Part shown: one piece after another, positions 7,134 through 16,031 of the stretch
How the letters are laid out: every line of letters starts with the position of its first letter
Position numbering within the stretch: position 1 is the stretch's first letter
Assembly (NCBI RefSeq): GCF_034321785.1
Contig: NZ_JAXLPB010000002.1
Span: 62,001 to 126,000 of the forward strand
From: Fulvimarina uroteuthidis
GTDB lineage: Bacteria; Pseudomonadota; Alphaproteobacteria; Rhizobiales; Rhizobiaceae
Reading direction: 5' to 3'
Length of the DNA stretch: 64,000 bases
Made by a program: the position numbers and the translations under genes
Notes under the pieces: model-generated
Databases searched by the model: none
Seen by the model: only the letters and a program-made list of their open reading frames with translations
Told to the model about the DNA's origin: nothing

Positions 7134-8576
7134 ATGGCCGACAACAAGATCTTTGCCGGCCCCCGCATCCGGCGCATGCGTCACGGGCTTTCCCTGACGC
7201 AGACCGCGATGGCCGAGGAACTCGGAATCTCGCCGTCCTACCTCAATCTGATCGAGCGCAACCAGCGGCCGCTGACCGCGCCCCTGGTGGCCCGGCTGCT
7301 CGACACCTACGATATCGATCTCGGCGATCTCGGCGGATCGGAAGACAAGACGCTGAGCGGGTTGAAGGCGCTGTTCTCCGATCCGCTCCTGACCGGCGAG
7401 ATCGCCGATGACCGGGAACTGGCCGATCTCGTCGATGCCGCGCCCAACGCCGCCAAGGGCGTGCTGAAGCTCTACCGCGCCTACCGCGAACAACAGGGCC
7501 GGCTGACCGATCTGTCCACCCTGCTCGCGAAAAGCGGGCGCACCACCAGCGTCGCCGGCACCCGCCTGCCGATCGACGAGGTGCACGACATCTTCGAGGG
7601 CCGGCCGAACTTCTTCGCCCCCATCGACAGCGCGGCCGAAGCGTTCCACAAGGAGCTGTTCCCGGAATCGGGCAAGGATGCCAACGGCGTCCTGCGCACA
7701 TGGCTGCGCGCCGAGCGCGAGGTCGCCGTGCAGACGCTTCCCGTCCAGACCATGCCGAACTACCGGCGCCGCTTCGACCGGCATTCGCGCCGGTTGTTCC
7801 TGTCCGAGCGCTTGTCCCATGCCGATCGCCTGCGCGAGATCGCGCTCCAGGCCTGCATGCTGAAATTCGGCGAAATCATCGACCGGGAATGGCGCACCTT
7901 CACCTTCACCACGGACGAGGCCGGCCGCCTCGCCCGGTTCGAATTGTTGCGCTACGCCGCCCACGCACTGCTGATGCCCTATGGCGCGTTCCAGCGGACG
8001 GCAGTCGCGGAAGCCTACGATCTCGACGTCCTGGCCGCGCGATTCCAGGTGTCGTTCGAGCAGGCCGCGAACCGGCTGACGACCCTCCAGCGCCAGGGCG
8101 CACCGGGCCTGCCGTTCTTCATGCTGGAGATCGACAATGCGGGCAACCATTTCCGCCGGGCCGGCGCACGCGGCTTTCCGGTGCAGCGGTTCGGCGGGGA
8201 ATGTCCGAAACTGCCCGTCCACGCCGCCTTCGCCCAGCCCGGCCACATCATCGTGGAGGCGGCCGAGACGCCCGACGGGACGCAGTTCCTGCTGGTCGCC
8301 CGCACCCTGGAAGGGCTGCAGACCGGTTTCGAGGAGCGCCCGCGCCGGACCGCGATCCTGATCGGCTGCGATATCGGCTTCAAGGACGAGACGGTCTATG
8401 GTCGCCAGCTCAGAACCGACAGGCGCGAGCCCGGCAGGACCGGATTCACGAAGATCGGCACGGCGTGCCGCCTGTGCGAGCGCCAGGCCTGCCTTGCCCG
8501 CGCCGAGCCGCCGCTCACCCGGCCCTCGGGGTTCGACGAGATGGTGACCGGGCTCTCCGCGTTCGACTTTCAGTGA
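7134..8576 (+). CDS. ScfR/PccR-type transcriptional regulator (XRE HTH + ImmA/IrrE-like + DUF2083)
   Basis: A 480-aa regulator. Residues 6-65 form an XRE helix-turn-helix (RIRRMRHGLSLTQTAMAEEL, then ISPSYLNLIERNQRPLT). The middle resembles the ImmA/IrrE-type region, with LRRYAAHALLMPYG-like helices (ELLRYAAHALLMPYGAF). The C-terminal DUF2083 part ends in a cysteine cluster, C445, C448 and C453 (TACRLCERQAC). This architecture is that of short-chain acyl-CoA/fatty-acid regulators (ScfR: PccR, RamB, MccR), which sense acyl-CoAs and control propionyl-CoA, methylcitrate or glyoxylate genes. ATG at 7134 was chosen because GGGGAGAGA precedes it. No target operon is adjacent. Confidence 0.85.
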   Translation: MADNKIFAGPRIRRMRHGLSLTQTAMAEELGISPSYLNLIERNQRPLTAPLVARLLDTYDIDLGDLGGSEDKTLSGLKALFSDPLLTGEIADDRELADLVDAAPNAAKGVLKLYRAYREQQGRLTDLSTLLAKSGRTTSVAGTRLPIDEVHDIFEGRPNFFAPIDSAAEAFHKELFPESGKDANGVLRTWLRAEREVAVQTLPVQTMPNYRRRFDRHSRRLFLSERLSHADRLREIALQACMLKFGEIIDREWRTFTFTTDEAGRLARFELLRYAAHALLMPYGAFQRTAVAEAYDLDVLAARFQVSFEQAANRLTTLQRQGAPGLPFFMLEIDNAGNHFRRAGARGFPVQRFGGECPKLPVHAAFAQPGHIIVEAAETPDGTQFLLVARTLEGLQTGFEERPRRTAILIGCDIGFKDETVYGRQLRTDRREPGRTGFTKIGTACRLCERQACLARAEPPLTRPSGFDEMVTGLSAFDFQ

Positions 8577-8718
8577 CATGGCGCGGGTCGAGGCCTTGAA
8601 CGGCGAGGCGCCGTGCTTACCCCTATGACGGAAAGATTGTATCAGAATCGTCAGGGGCTTTGCCTCCGCCAGGACGGCGTGGCGAATGATGCCGAACGAG
8701 ACGAGAGCATGCGAGAGT

Positions 8719-9525
8719 ATGAGTGAACCGATGAGCAAGACCAGCGCCACGCAGAAGACGAAGACGGAAGGTCTCGAAGACACGATGAGCGGCGGCGGCT
8801 TCGTCGCGCGGACCGTCCAGTCCCTCGTCGACAAGGCCGAGCGGCTGAACCTCAAACATTCCGCGGTCGGCAATCCGCCGGTCTTTGCGACCGACGACTT
8901 TCCCTGGGCGCGCAAGGTGGAGGCCGAGTGGCAGCTGATCCGCGCCGAACTCGACACGCTTCTGGTGCGCAAGGGCGATCTGCCCGCCTTCCACGAGATC
9001 TCCTCGGAGGTGCGCTCGATCTCGTCCGACAGCAACTGGAAGACGTTCTTTCTCTGCGGCTACGGCATCAGGTCGGAGGAGGCGATCCGGCAGTGCCCCG
9101 AAACCTGGCGCATTCTCCAGAACATTCCCGGCCTCAAATCCGCGATGTTCTCGATCTTCGAGCCGGGCAAGCACCTGCCGCCCCATCGCGGACCCTATAA
9201 TGGCGTCCTGCGGTTCCATCTCGGCCTGATGGTGCCCGACCAGCCCGACAAGGTCGGCATCCGCATCGACGACCAGACCTGCCACTGGCAGGAAGGCAAG
9301 GCGCTGATCTTCGACGACGCCTACGAGCACGAGGCCTGGAACCACTCGGACGCGGTGCGCGTGGTGCTGTTCGTCGATTTCGAAAAGCCGCTGAACCAGC
9401 CCGCCAAGGCCGTCAACAAGGCGGTGCTCAACCTTGCCATGTTCACGCCCTTCATCCGAGAAGGCTACAAGGCCCACAAGAAGTGGGAGACGATGTTCTA
9501 CGGCGAAGGCACCAAGCACCGGTAA
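8719..9525 (+). CDS. Aspartyl/asparaginyl beta-hydroxylase-family dioxygenase (AspH/LpxO-like)
   Basis: A 268-aa iron/2-oxoglutarate oxygenase (PF05118). The double-stranded beta-helix signature is clear: LPPHRGPYNGVLRFHLGL with metal ligand His156, and FDDAYEHEAWNHSD with His204, followed by RVVLFVD. Bacterial relatives include LpxO, which hydroxylates the secondary acyl chain of lipid A, and peptide beta-hydroxylases. The predicted protein lacks an obvious N-terminal membrane anchor, but has a C-terminal tail FTPFIREGYKAHKKWETMFYG. In-frame ATGs exist at 8686, 8719 and 8731; none has a strong ribosome site. It stands alone between the ScfR-type regulator and the ABC-F gene. Confidence 0.85.
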   Translation: MSEPMSKTSATQKTKTEGLEDTMSGGGFVARTVQSLVDKAERLNLKHSAVGNPPVFATDDFPWARKVEAEWQLIRAELDTLLVRKGDLPAFHEISSEVRSISSDSNWKTFFLCGYGIRSEEAIRQCPETWRILQNIPGLKSAMFSIFEPGKHLPPHRGPYNGVLRFHLGLMVPDQPDKVGIRIDDQTCHWQEGKALIFDDAYEHEAWNHSDAVRVVLFVDFEKPLNQPAKAVNKAVLNLAMFTPFIREGYKAHKKWETMFYGEGTKHR

Positions 9526-9583
9526 ACGGGTGCGGGCGCTCACAGCGGGTTGGACGGGACGGGGTGGGCCCGGCGGCGACGCA

Positions 9584-11422
9584 TCAGCCGCCGGTCAGCA
9601 TCTCCAGTTCCAGCCATTCGTCCTCGATCGTCGCCAGCCTCGACCTGTCCGCCTCGACCGATGCGGCAAGCCTTGCGAAGCGCTCCGGATCCTTGGCGAA
9701 GAGCTGCGGGTCGGACATTTCCGCCTCGGCCCTGGCGATCTGCTTTTCGAGCTTCGCCATCTCCTTCGGCAGGTTCTCGAGCGCGAACTTCTGCTTGAAG
9801 GAGAGCTTGCCGGATGCCGCCGTGGATTTCACCGGGGCTTCGCCGGCGGATCCGCCCGAGCCGCCCGCCGCGCCCCTGGCGCCGGATGATGGCTTGCCCT
9901 GCCTCGCATTCGCCTTCTCGGCCTTGGCCGCATCCCGCTTCTGGGCCAGCATGTCGGAATAGCCGCCGGCATATTCCAGCCACTGGCCGCCGCCGGCCGG
10001 GCTGACCGTCGCGGTCACCGTGCGATCGAGAAAATCGCGATCATGGCTGACGAGGAGGACGGTGCCCGGATAGTTCGCGACGAGCTCTTCCAGAAGATCC
10101 AGCGTCTCCATGTCGAGATCGTTGGTCGGCTCGTCGAGCACCAGGAGATTGGCGGGGGTCGCGAGCGTCTTGGCCAGAAGCAGGCGCGCGCGCTCGCCGC
10201 CCGACAGGTTGCCGACCGGTGTGCGCATCTGCTCGGGCTTGAACAGGAAGTCCTTGAGATAGCCCGCCACATGGCGCGGCGCGCCATTGACCATCACCTG
10301 GTCGCCGCGCCCGCCGGTGAGCGCGTCCGTCACGGTCTCGTCGTCCTTGAGCGCGGCGCGCTTCTGGTCGAGGAAGGCGAGGTCCAGATTGGTGCCGAGC
10401 TTGATCCTGCCGGAATCGGGCTTGATCTCGCCGATCAGCATCTTCAGCAGGGTCGTCTTGCCCGCGCCGTTCGGGCCGACGAGGCCGAGCCGGTCGCCCC
10501 GCGCGATCCGCGTCGAGAATTGCGAGACGAGGGTCCGCCCGTCATAGGCCTTCGAAACGTCCACCACTTCGATGACCAGCTTGCCGCTCTCGCGGGTTTC
10601 GCCGGCCGACATCACCGCCTTGCCATCGGCACGGCGGGACTCCTTGCGGTCGCGCCGCAACTGGTGCAGGCCCTCGAGCCGGCGCTGGTTGCGCGTGCGC
10701 CGCGCGGTCACGCCGTAGCGCAGCCAGTGCTCCTCGCGCACGATCTTGCGATCGAGCTTCTGAAGGTCGCGCTCCTCCTCCTCCAGAAGCTTGTCGCGCC
10801 AAGCCTCGAAGCTGGCAAAGCCCTCGTCGAGGCGCTTGGCCGCCCCGCGATCGAGCCAGACGGTCGCATCCGTCACGGTTTCGAGAAAGCGCCGGTCATG
10901 GCTGATCGTGACGATCGCGCTCTTGATGCCGCCGAGCTCGCCTTCCAGCCACTCGATGGTGGGCAGGTCCAGATGGTTGGTCGGCTCGTCGAGGAGGATG
11001 ACGTCGGGTTCGGGCGCAAGCGTCCTGGCGAGCGCGGCGCGCCGGGCCTCGCCGCCGGACAGGTTGACCGGCTGCATATCCTCGGTCAGCCCCAGCGCCA
11101 TCAGGCACATGTCCACCCGGTAAGGATCGTCGGCGGGGCCGAGCCCCGAGCGGACATAATCGCCCACATTCTCGAAGTCGCCGAAGTCGGGCTCCTGCGG
11201 CAGATAGCGCAGCGTCGTTCCCGGTTTCAGGAAGACCTCTCCGCCATCGGGCTCGATCTGGCCGGCGGCGATCTTGAGCAGGGTGGATTTGCCGGACCCG
11301 TTGCGGCCGACCAGGGCGATGCGATCGCCGGGCAGGACGTTGAGTTCGCAATCGGTCAGGAGCGGTGTCCCGCCGAAGGTGAGACGGACGCCGGAAAGGC
11401 GCAGAAGCGGAGGAAGAGCCAT
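9584..11422 (-). CDS. uup: ABC-F family ATPase (Uup-like)
   Basis: A 612-aa soluble protein with two ABC ATPase cassettes and no transmembrane domain. Cassette 1 has GRNGSGKST and the signature NLSGGEARRAALAR, with LLDEPTNHLDL. Cassette 2 has GPNGAGKTT, NLSGGERARLLLAK and VLDEPTNDLDM. The arginine-rich linker between them and the C-terminal coiled coil (about 520-612, FALENLPKEMAKLEKQIARAE) are typical of Uup. ABC-F proteins act on ribosomes; Uup also binds branched DNA and affects transposon excision. ATG 11422 starts MALPPLLRLSGV; an ATG three codons earlier (11431) is also possible. Confidence 0.9.
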   Translation of the reverse strand: MALPPLLRLSGVRLTFGGTPLLTDCELNVLPGDRIALVGRNGSGKSTLLKIAAGQIEPDGGEVFLKPGTTLRYLPQEPDFGDFENVGDYVRSGLGPADDPYRVDMCLMALGLTEDMQPVNLSGGEARRAALARTLAPEPDVILLDEPTNHLDLPTIEWLEGELGGIKSAIVTISHDRRFLETVTDATVWLDRGAAKRLDEGFASFEAWRDKLLEEEERDLQKLDRKIVREEHWLRYGVTARRTRNQRRLEGLHQLRRDRKESRRADGKAVMSAGETRESGKLVIEVVDVSKAYDGRTLVSQFSTRIARGDRLGLVGPNGAGKTTLLKMLIGEIKPDSGRIKLGTNLDLAFLDQKRAALKDDETVTDALTGGRGDQVMVNGAPRHVAGYLKDFLFKPEQMRTPVGNLSGGERARLLLAKTLATPANLLVLDEPTNDLDMETLDLLEELVANYPGTVLLVSHDRDFLDRTVTATVSPAGGGQWLEYAGGYSDMLAQKRDAAKAEKANARQGKPSSGARGAAGGSGGSAGEAPVKSTAASGKLSFKQKFALENLPKEMAKLEKQIARAEAEMSDPQLFAKDPERFARLAASVEADRSRLATIEDEWLELEMLTGG

Positions 11423-11618
11423 GGCGCCCATGTAGCGGCTGGACGCCGGCCGCGAAAGAGGATCGGACGGTTTCGCGATGGAATAAAACCCGCAATGGGC
11501 CGGTTCCGGTCGCCAGGGGCCACAGGAACCGGGCGTCGCCCGGCGCCGCACCCGTTCGGCCGACCCGAAGGCCGTGACCCGCGCCGGACAACGTTGCCCG
11601 GTCGCCGAAACGCCGCCG

Positions 11619-13196
11619 TCAGGCCGCGTGCTGCGGCTCCAGCGTCGTGGTCCACAGCTCGTTGTCGTCCCGGTCCATCAGCCGCACCGTCAGTGCCTCG
11701 CTGTCCCCGTCGATCTCGACGAGGCCGAAGAACTGGAGGCCTTCGGACGGCGGCAGGTTCACCCGGCCATCCTCCGGCGCCTTGACGAAGCGCACCTGCG
11801 GCCCGAACGTCGCGTCGAGATCGTTGGGCCCGAACGTGCCGGAATGGATCGGCCCCGAAACGAACTCCCGAAAGGGTTCGAAGTCCTGGAACGCGGCCCG
11901 GTCCGGCGAATAATGATGGGCGGCGGTGTAGTGCACGTCGGCGGTCAGCCAGACGGTGTTCAGAACGCCTTCCGCCTTGATGAAGCGCAGGATCTCGGCA
12001 ATCTCCAGTTCGCGGCCCTTCGGCGAACCCGCATCGCCATTGGCGATCGCCTCGACGAACCGTTCGTCGCCCTGATTGTCCCAGACCTGGAGGCCGATCG
12101 GCATATCGGACGCGATCACCTTCCAGGTCGCCGTCGAGCGCGTCAGCGCGGTCTTCAGCCATGCGATCTGGCGGTCGCCGAGAATGCGGGTTTCGTCCGA
12201 CCGCGTCTCCTGCAGCCCGACCGAATTGCCGGAGCGATAGGATCTGAGATCGAGGAAGAAGATGTCGACGAGCGGTCCGTAATGGATCGTCCGGTAGACC
12301 CGGCCCGGCTCTTCCGGCTGGTAACGGATCGGCGTCATCTCATGAAAGGCCTGCCCCGCCCGCGAGGCGAGCAGCATGACGTCCTTGACCCGGTAGCGGT
12401 CGTCGCCGGTGAGGTCCTTGGAGGAGGACCAGTTGTTGACGACCTCGTGGTCGTCCCACTGGAAGAAGGTCGGAACGAACGCGTTCAGCGCCTTCAGGTT
12501 CTCGTCCAGAAGATTGTACTTCCACTGGCCCCGGTACTCGTCGAGCGTCTCGGCCACCTTCGACTTTTCCGGCGTCACGATGTTCTTCCACGTCCCGCCA
12601 TCCTCGAGGTCGACGCGTTCCTCGATGGGACCGTCGGCATAGATCGTGTCGCCGGAATGAATGAAGAAATCGAGGTCGTGATTGTTCATGGAGGCATAGG
12701 TCTTCATGCCGCCGCGGCTCTCGTCGATCCCCCAGCCCTGCCCGGCCGTATCGCCGGACCAGGCGAAGCGCACGGTCCGCCTTTCGGTCGGCGCAGTGCG
12801 GAAATGGCCCGTGATCCAGTCCGACCGGGCGTTGCCGTCGGTGAGATCCGTCGCCCGCGAACGCCAGAAGATCTCCTGATCGGACGGCAGGCCGGTGAGA
12901 AGGCGCTTGACCGCCAGATCCCTGTTCGGCGTCGCGTCGAGCCCGTGCAGCCGTGTCGGCTCCTTGAAGCTTTCCGTCGTCGCCCATTCGAATTCGAGGC
13001 GTGCGGGGCGGTCGGCCCGGACCCAGACCATGCCGGACGAGGCATCGACGTCGCCCGACTGAACGCCATGGGTGAAGCGCGGGCGGCTTTGCGCACGGCT
13101 GAGCGCCGGCATGAACAGTGACGATGCGGCAACGAGTCCGGTCGCGGCACTCGATTTCAGAAAGCTGCGGCGGTCGAAACGGGATCGGACGAACAT
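11619..13196 (-). CDS. phoD: Alkaline phosphatase D (PhoD family), Tat-exported
   Basis: A 525-aa secreted phosphodiesterase/phosphatase. The N-terminus has a twin-arginine signal (FDRRSFLKSSAATG, then a hydrophobic run ending ALSRAQ). The PhoD fold (N-terminal Fn3-like domain plus metallophosphatase) shows FTHGVQSGDVDASSGMVW, the metal-binding SGDTIYADGPI, FFQWDDHEVVNNW, and LTADVHYTAAHHY near the C-terminal third. Enzymes of this family use Fe3+/Ca2+ to release phosphate from esters and teichoic-type polymers outside the cytoplasm. I found no convincing Pho box in the 253-nt upstream gap. It is divergent from the flavin monooxygenase gene. Confidence 0.93.
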   Translation of the reverse strand: MFVRSRFDRRSFLKSSAATGLVAASSLFMPALSRAQSRPRFTHGVQSGDVDASSGMVWVRADRPARLEFEWATTESFKEPTRLHGLDATPNRDLAVKRLLTGLPSDQEIFWRSRATDLTDGNARSDWITGHFRTAPTERRTVRFAWSGDTAGQGWGIDESRGGMKTYASMNNHDLDFFIHSGDTIYADGPIEERVDLEDGGTWKNIVTPEKSKVAETLDEYRGQWKYNLLDENLKALNAFVPTFFQWDDHEVVNNWSSSKDLTGDDRYRVKDVMLLASRAGQAFHEMTPIRYQPEEPGRVYRTIHYGPLVDIFFLDLRSYRSGNSVGLQETRSDETRILGDRQIAWLKTALTRSTATWKVIASDMPIGLQVWDNQGDERFVEAIANGDAGSPKGRELEIAEILRFIKAEGVLNTVWLTADVHYTAAHHYSPDRAAFQDFEPFREFVSGPIHSGTFGPNDLDATFGPQVRFVKAPEDGRVNLPPSEGLQFFGLVEIDGDSEALTVRLMDRDDNELWTTTLEPQHAA

Positions 13197-13449
13197 CGAG
13201 GGCTCCTGGAGGGGACGGCGGGGCTTCCTCCCAACTGTGCACGTCGGCGATGGCGGGCTGATTGCAGATCGACAAAATTCTCATGACTTCCGGACCGGCC
13301 GATCGCCGGGCGAGGCGGTCGGGACATGGCCGCCTTGCGCTTCGCACGTCACGGGCGCAGACTTTCCGCGACGGACAGGACAGGCGTTTGGGAGAACGCC
13401 GCAATCGTCGATCTTGGGCCGGCGACGGCCGCCATCAGGGAGGAGCATC

Positions 13450-15276
13450 ATGAGCGAAACGCTCGATCGACCGCAGACGACACCGAAGAGCCCGGCCCGG
13501 GACGCGGCCGAACGCTGGTTCTCCGAATTCGAGAACGCGCTCGCCGCAGGCGATGCCGAGGCGGCATCCGCAATGTTTTCCGCAACCAGCTTCTGGCGCG
13601 ACCTCGTCGCCTTCACCTGGAACATCAAGACCGTGGAAGATCCGGCGGGCGTCAGGGACATGCTGTCCGAGACCCTCGACCGCGTCCGGCCGAAGAACTT
13701 CGCCCTCGCCGGCGAACCGACGCAGGATGGCGGCGTCGTCACCGCCTGGTTCACCTTCGAGACCGCGGTTGCGCGCGGCGAAGGCCTGCTGCGCCTGAAG
13801 GACGCGAAGGCCTGGACCTTCTTGACCGCGATGACCGAACTGAAGGGCCATGAGGAGCCCTTGCGCCAACACCGCCCGATGGGGGCCGAGCACGGCGCCG
13901 ATCCGGAGCGCAGGAGCTGGATGGAAAAGCGCGCGGAAGAGACGAGAACCCTCGGCTATTCGGTCCAGCCGCATACGTTGATCATCGGCGGCGGACAGGG
14001 CGGCATCGCGCTGGGTGCACGGCTGCGCCAGCTCGGCGTTCCGGCGATCATCCTGGAGCGGCGCGAGAACGCCGGCGATTCATGGCGCCATCGCTACAAG
14101 TCGCTCTGCCTGCACGATCCGGTCTGGTACGACCACCTTCCCTACCTCAAGTTCCCGGAGAACTGGCCCGTCTTCGCGCCGAAGGACAAGATCGGCGACT
14201 GGCTCGAGATGTACACCAAGGTGATGGAGCTCAATTACTGGACGAAGTCGGAGGCGACGAGCGCCCGTTACGACGAGGCGGCCGGCCACTGGGTCGTCGA
14301 GGTGACGCGCGACGGCGAACGGCTCACCCTCAACCCGAAGGAACTCGTCTTCGCCACGGGCATGAGCGGCAAGATGAACAAGCCGGACTTTCCCGGCTCG
14401 GATATCTTCCGGGGCGAAATCCAGCATTCCAGCGAACATCCGGGCGCCGAGGGCTATGCCGGCAGGAAGGTCGTGGTGATCGGCTCGAACAATTCGGCCC
14501 ACGACATTTGCGCAGCCCTTTGGGAAGAAGGCGCGGACGTGACCATGGTCCAGCGCTCGTCGACCCACATCATCAAGTCCGACAGCCTGATGGAGCACGG
14601 GCTCGGTGATCTCTACTCCGAACGCGCGCTCGATGCGGGGATCGATACCCACACCGCCGACATGATCTTCGCATCCCTGCCCTACCGGATCATGCACGAG
14701 TTCCAGAAGCCGATCTACGACAAGGTGAAGGAGCTGGACGCGGATTTCTACGCGGGATTGGAGAAGGCCGGCTTCGACCTCGACTGGGGGGCCGACGGCT
14801 CGGGCCTGTTCATGAAATATCTGCGCCGCGGCTCGGGCTACTACATCGATGTCGGCGCCTCGCAGCTGATCATTGACGGCAGGGTGAAGCTCGTCTCCGG
14901 CAGGATGACGGACTATACCGAAACCGGCGTGCGGCTTCAGGACGGCACCGAGCTCGAAGCCGACCTCGTCGTGCTCGCCACCGGATATGGCTCGATGAAC
15001 GGCTGGATCGCCGATCTCGTCGACGAGACGACGGCGAAAAAGGTCGGCAAGGTCTGGGGGCTCGGCTCCGACACTCCGAAGGATCCGGGTCCGTGGGAGG
15101 GCGAACAGCGCAACATGTGGAAGCCGACGCAGATCGAGCACCTCTGGTGCCATGGCGGCAACCTCCATCAGTCGCGCCACTATTCGCTTTATCTCGCCCT
15201 CCAGCTCAAGGCACGCCAGGTCGGCATTCCGACGCCGGTCTACGGCCGGCAGGACGTCCATCACGAAGGCATCTGA
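13450..15276 (+). CDS. Flavin-containing monooxygenase with N-terminal NTF2-like domain
   Basis: A 608-aa fusion. Residues about 17-150 look like a SnoaL/NTF2-like fold (WFSEFENALAAGDAEAASAMF, then a TSFWRDLVAFTWNIKT strand-helix). Residues 175-600 are a class B flavoprotein monooxygenase: FAD motif IIGGGQGG (178-185), the FxGxxxH fingerprint in DIFRGEIQHSSEH, NADPH motif VVVIGSNNSAHD, and the late LATGYG. Family members oxygenate amines, sulfides or ketones with NADPH. The substrate is not inferable. ATG 13450 was chosen because AGGAG lies just upstream; the frame itself is open further 5'. It is divergent from phoD. Confidence 0.87.
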   Translation: MSETLDRPQTTPKSPARDAAERWFSEFENALAAGDAEAASAMFSATSFWRDLVAFTWNIKTVEDPAGVRDMLSETLDRVRPKNFALAGEPTQDGGVVTAWFTFETAVARGEGLLRLKDAKAWTFLTAMTELKGHEEPLRQHRPMGAEHGADPERRSWMEKRAEETRTLGYSVQPHTLIIGGGQGGIALGARLRQLGVPAIILERRENAGDSWRHRYKSLCLHDPVWYDHLPYLKFPENWPVFAPKDKIGDWLEMYTKVMELNYWTKSEATSARYDEAAGHWVVEVTRDGERLTLNPKELVFATGMSGKMNKPDFPGSDIFRGEIQHSSEHPGAEGYAGRKVVVIGSNNSAHDICAALWEEGADVTMVQRSSTHIIKSDSLMEHGLGDLYSERALDAGIDTHTADMIFASLPYRIMHEFQKPIYDKVKELDADFYAGLEKAGFDLDWGADGSGLFMKYLRRGSGYYIDVGASQLIIDGRVKLVSGRMTDYTETGVRLQDGTELEADLVVLATGYGSMNGWIADLVDETTAKKVGKVWGLGSDTPKDPGPWEGEQRNMWKPTQIEHLWCHGGNLHQSRHYSLYLALQLKARQVGIPTPVYGRQDVHHEGI

Positions 15277-15596
15277 TCGCCGCAGCGCTGCCGCCTGTTC
15301 TCGTCTGCCGGCAGGGCGGATCGGGCACGTCCGAACGACGATGCCGGTCCCGCCCTGCCGCGACGAACGGGCACGGATAGCGGCGAGGCTCGATCGCAAG
15401 GGCCGGCGCCGGCTCCGCAAGGCCGATGGGCCTCACGCCGCCGTCCGATCCGCCAGTTTACGCAAACGTGATTTGGGCCACCGGATCGCCCGCGGGCCTG
15501 CGACGTTTTGCTACCAATCACCGACGACTGGCCAGAAGGACGAGACGGGATGGCCAAAGCCGATGATCGTTCATCGATCTTGAAAGGATCACGACC
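15277..15596. other. Intergenic, with a possible stress promoter
   Basis: The 320 nt between the monooxygenase gene and the DUF1328 gene contain no credible gene. The only notable signal is a near-consensus EcfG-type promoter (15483-15507). Confidence 0.5.
15483..15507 (+). promoter_or_regulatory. Possible EcfG general-stress promoter
   Basis: GGATC-N16-CGTT differs by one base from the alphaproteobacterial EcfG consensus GGAAC-N16/17-CGTT. It ends 89 nt before the DUF1328 gene, whose homologues are often stress-induced. The mismatch makes this tentative. Confidence 0.35.
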
Positions 15597-15764
15597 ATGA
15601 TGGGTTGGGCCATTACTTTTCTCGTTATCGCGTTGATCGCCGCCGTTCTCGGCTTCGGCGGCATTGCCGGCACTGCCGTGGGCATTGCGAAAATCATTGC
15701 CGTCATCGCGATCATCCTGTTCGTCGCCTCGCTGATCTTCGGTCGCCGCGGGCGCTCGCTCTAA
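15597..15764 (+). CDS. DUF1328 family small membrane protein
   Basis: A 55-aa peptide, MMGWAITFLVIALIAAV at its start, with two hydrophobic helices separated by GFGGIAGTAVGIAK and a basic tail GRRGRSL. This is the DUF1328 (YtjA-type) pattern, a tiny inner-membrane protein of unknown role that is often induced by general stress. GAAAGGA lies 9 nt before the ATG. It is followed by a strong hairpin terminator, so it forms its own transcript. Confidence 0.88.
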   Translation: MMGWAITFLVIALIAAVLGFGGIAGTAVGIAKIIAVIAIILFVASLIFGRRGRSL

Positions 15765-15830
15765 CCGGCACCACGAACGCGCCTGGAGAGCGGGCGCTCG
15801 CCGCCGCTCCTTGGCGGCAAAGCCTTTCAG

Positions 15831-15858
15831 CCGGGGCGGATCGCAAGGTCCGCCCCGG
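15831..15858 (+). terminator. Terminator after the DUF1328 gene
   Basis: A 10-bp GC-rich stem (15831-15840 with 15849-15858) is followed by TCTTCGTT. It lies 66 nt past the DUF1328 stop. Confidence 0.65.
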
Positions 15859-16031
15859 TCTTCGTTCGCGGCATGGCCGTCACGGGACCGGGCCCGTGAT
15901 CGGCCGGCGGCGTGTACCCTCCCTACCGCCGGGCACGACGCCCCATTCGCGTTCGCATCGAGCCGTCCGGACGCCTTGACTTCCGCGCCACGAGCCTGTT
16001 GGCCTCTAGCGGGGAACGAAGGAGTGCGTAG

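Noticed and set aside
1..9500. Prophage or gene-transfer-agent island
   Set aside because: Only one lysin-type gene at the extreme edge supports it; the following genes are ordinary metabolism and regulation, with no integrase, attachment site or structural gene.
7026..9543. Long minus-strand open frames over the regulator and hydroxylase genes
   Set aside because: Composition is typical of antisense frames in GC-rich DNA and the plus strand has recognisable ScfR and AspH proteins.
13197..13300. Possible Pho box upstream of phoD
   Set aside because: GTCAT-like halves are 14 nt apart, not the 11-nt direct-repeat spacing of PhoB sites.
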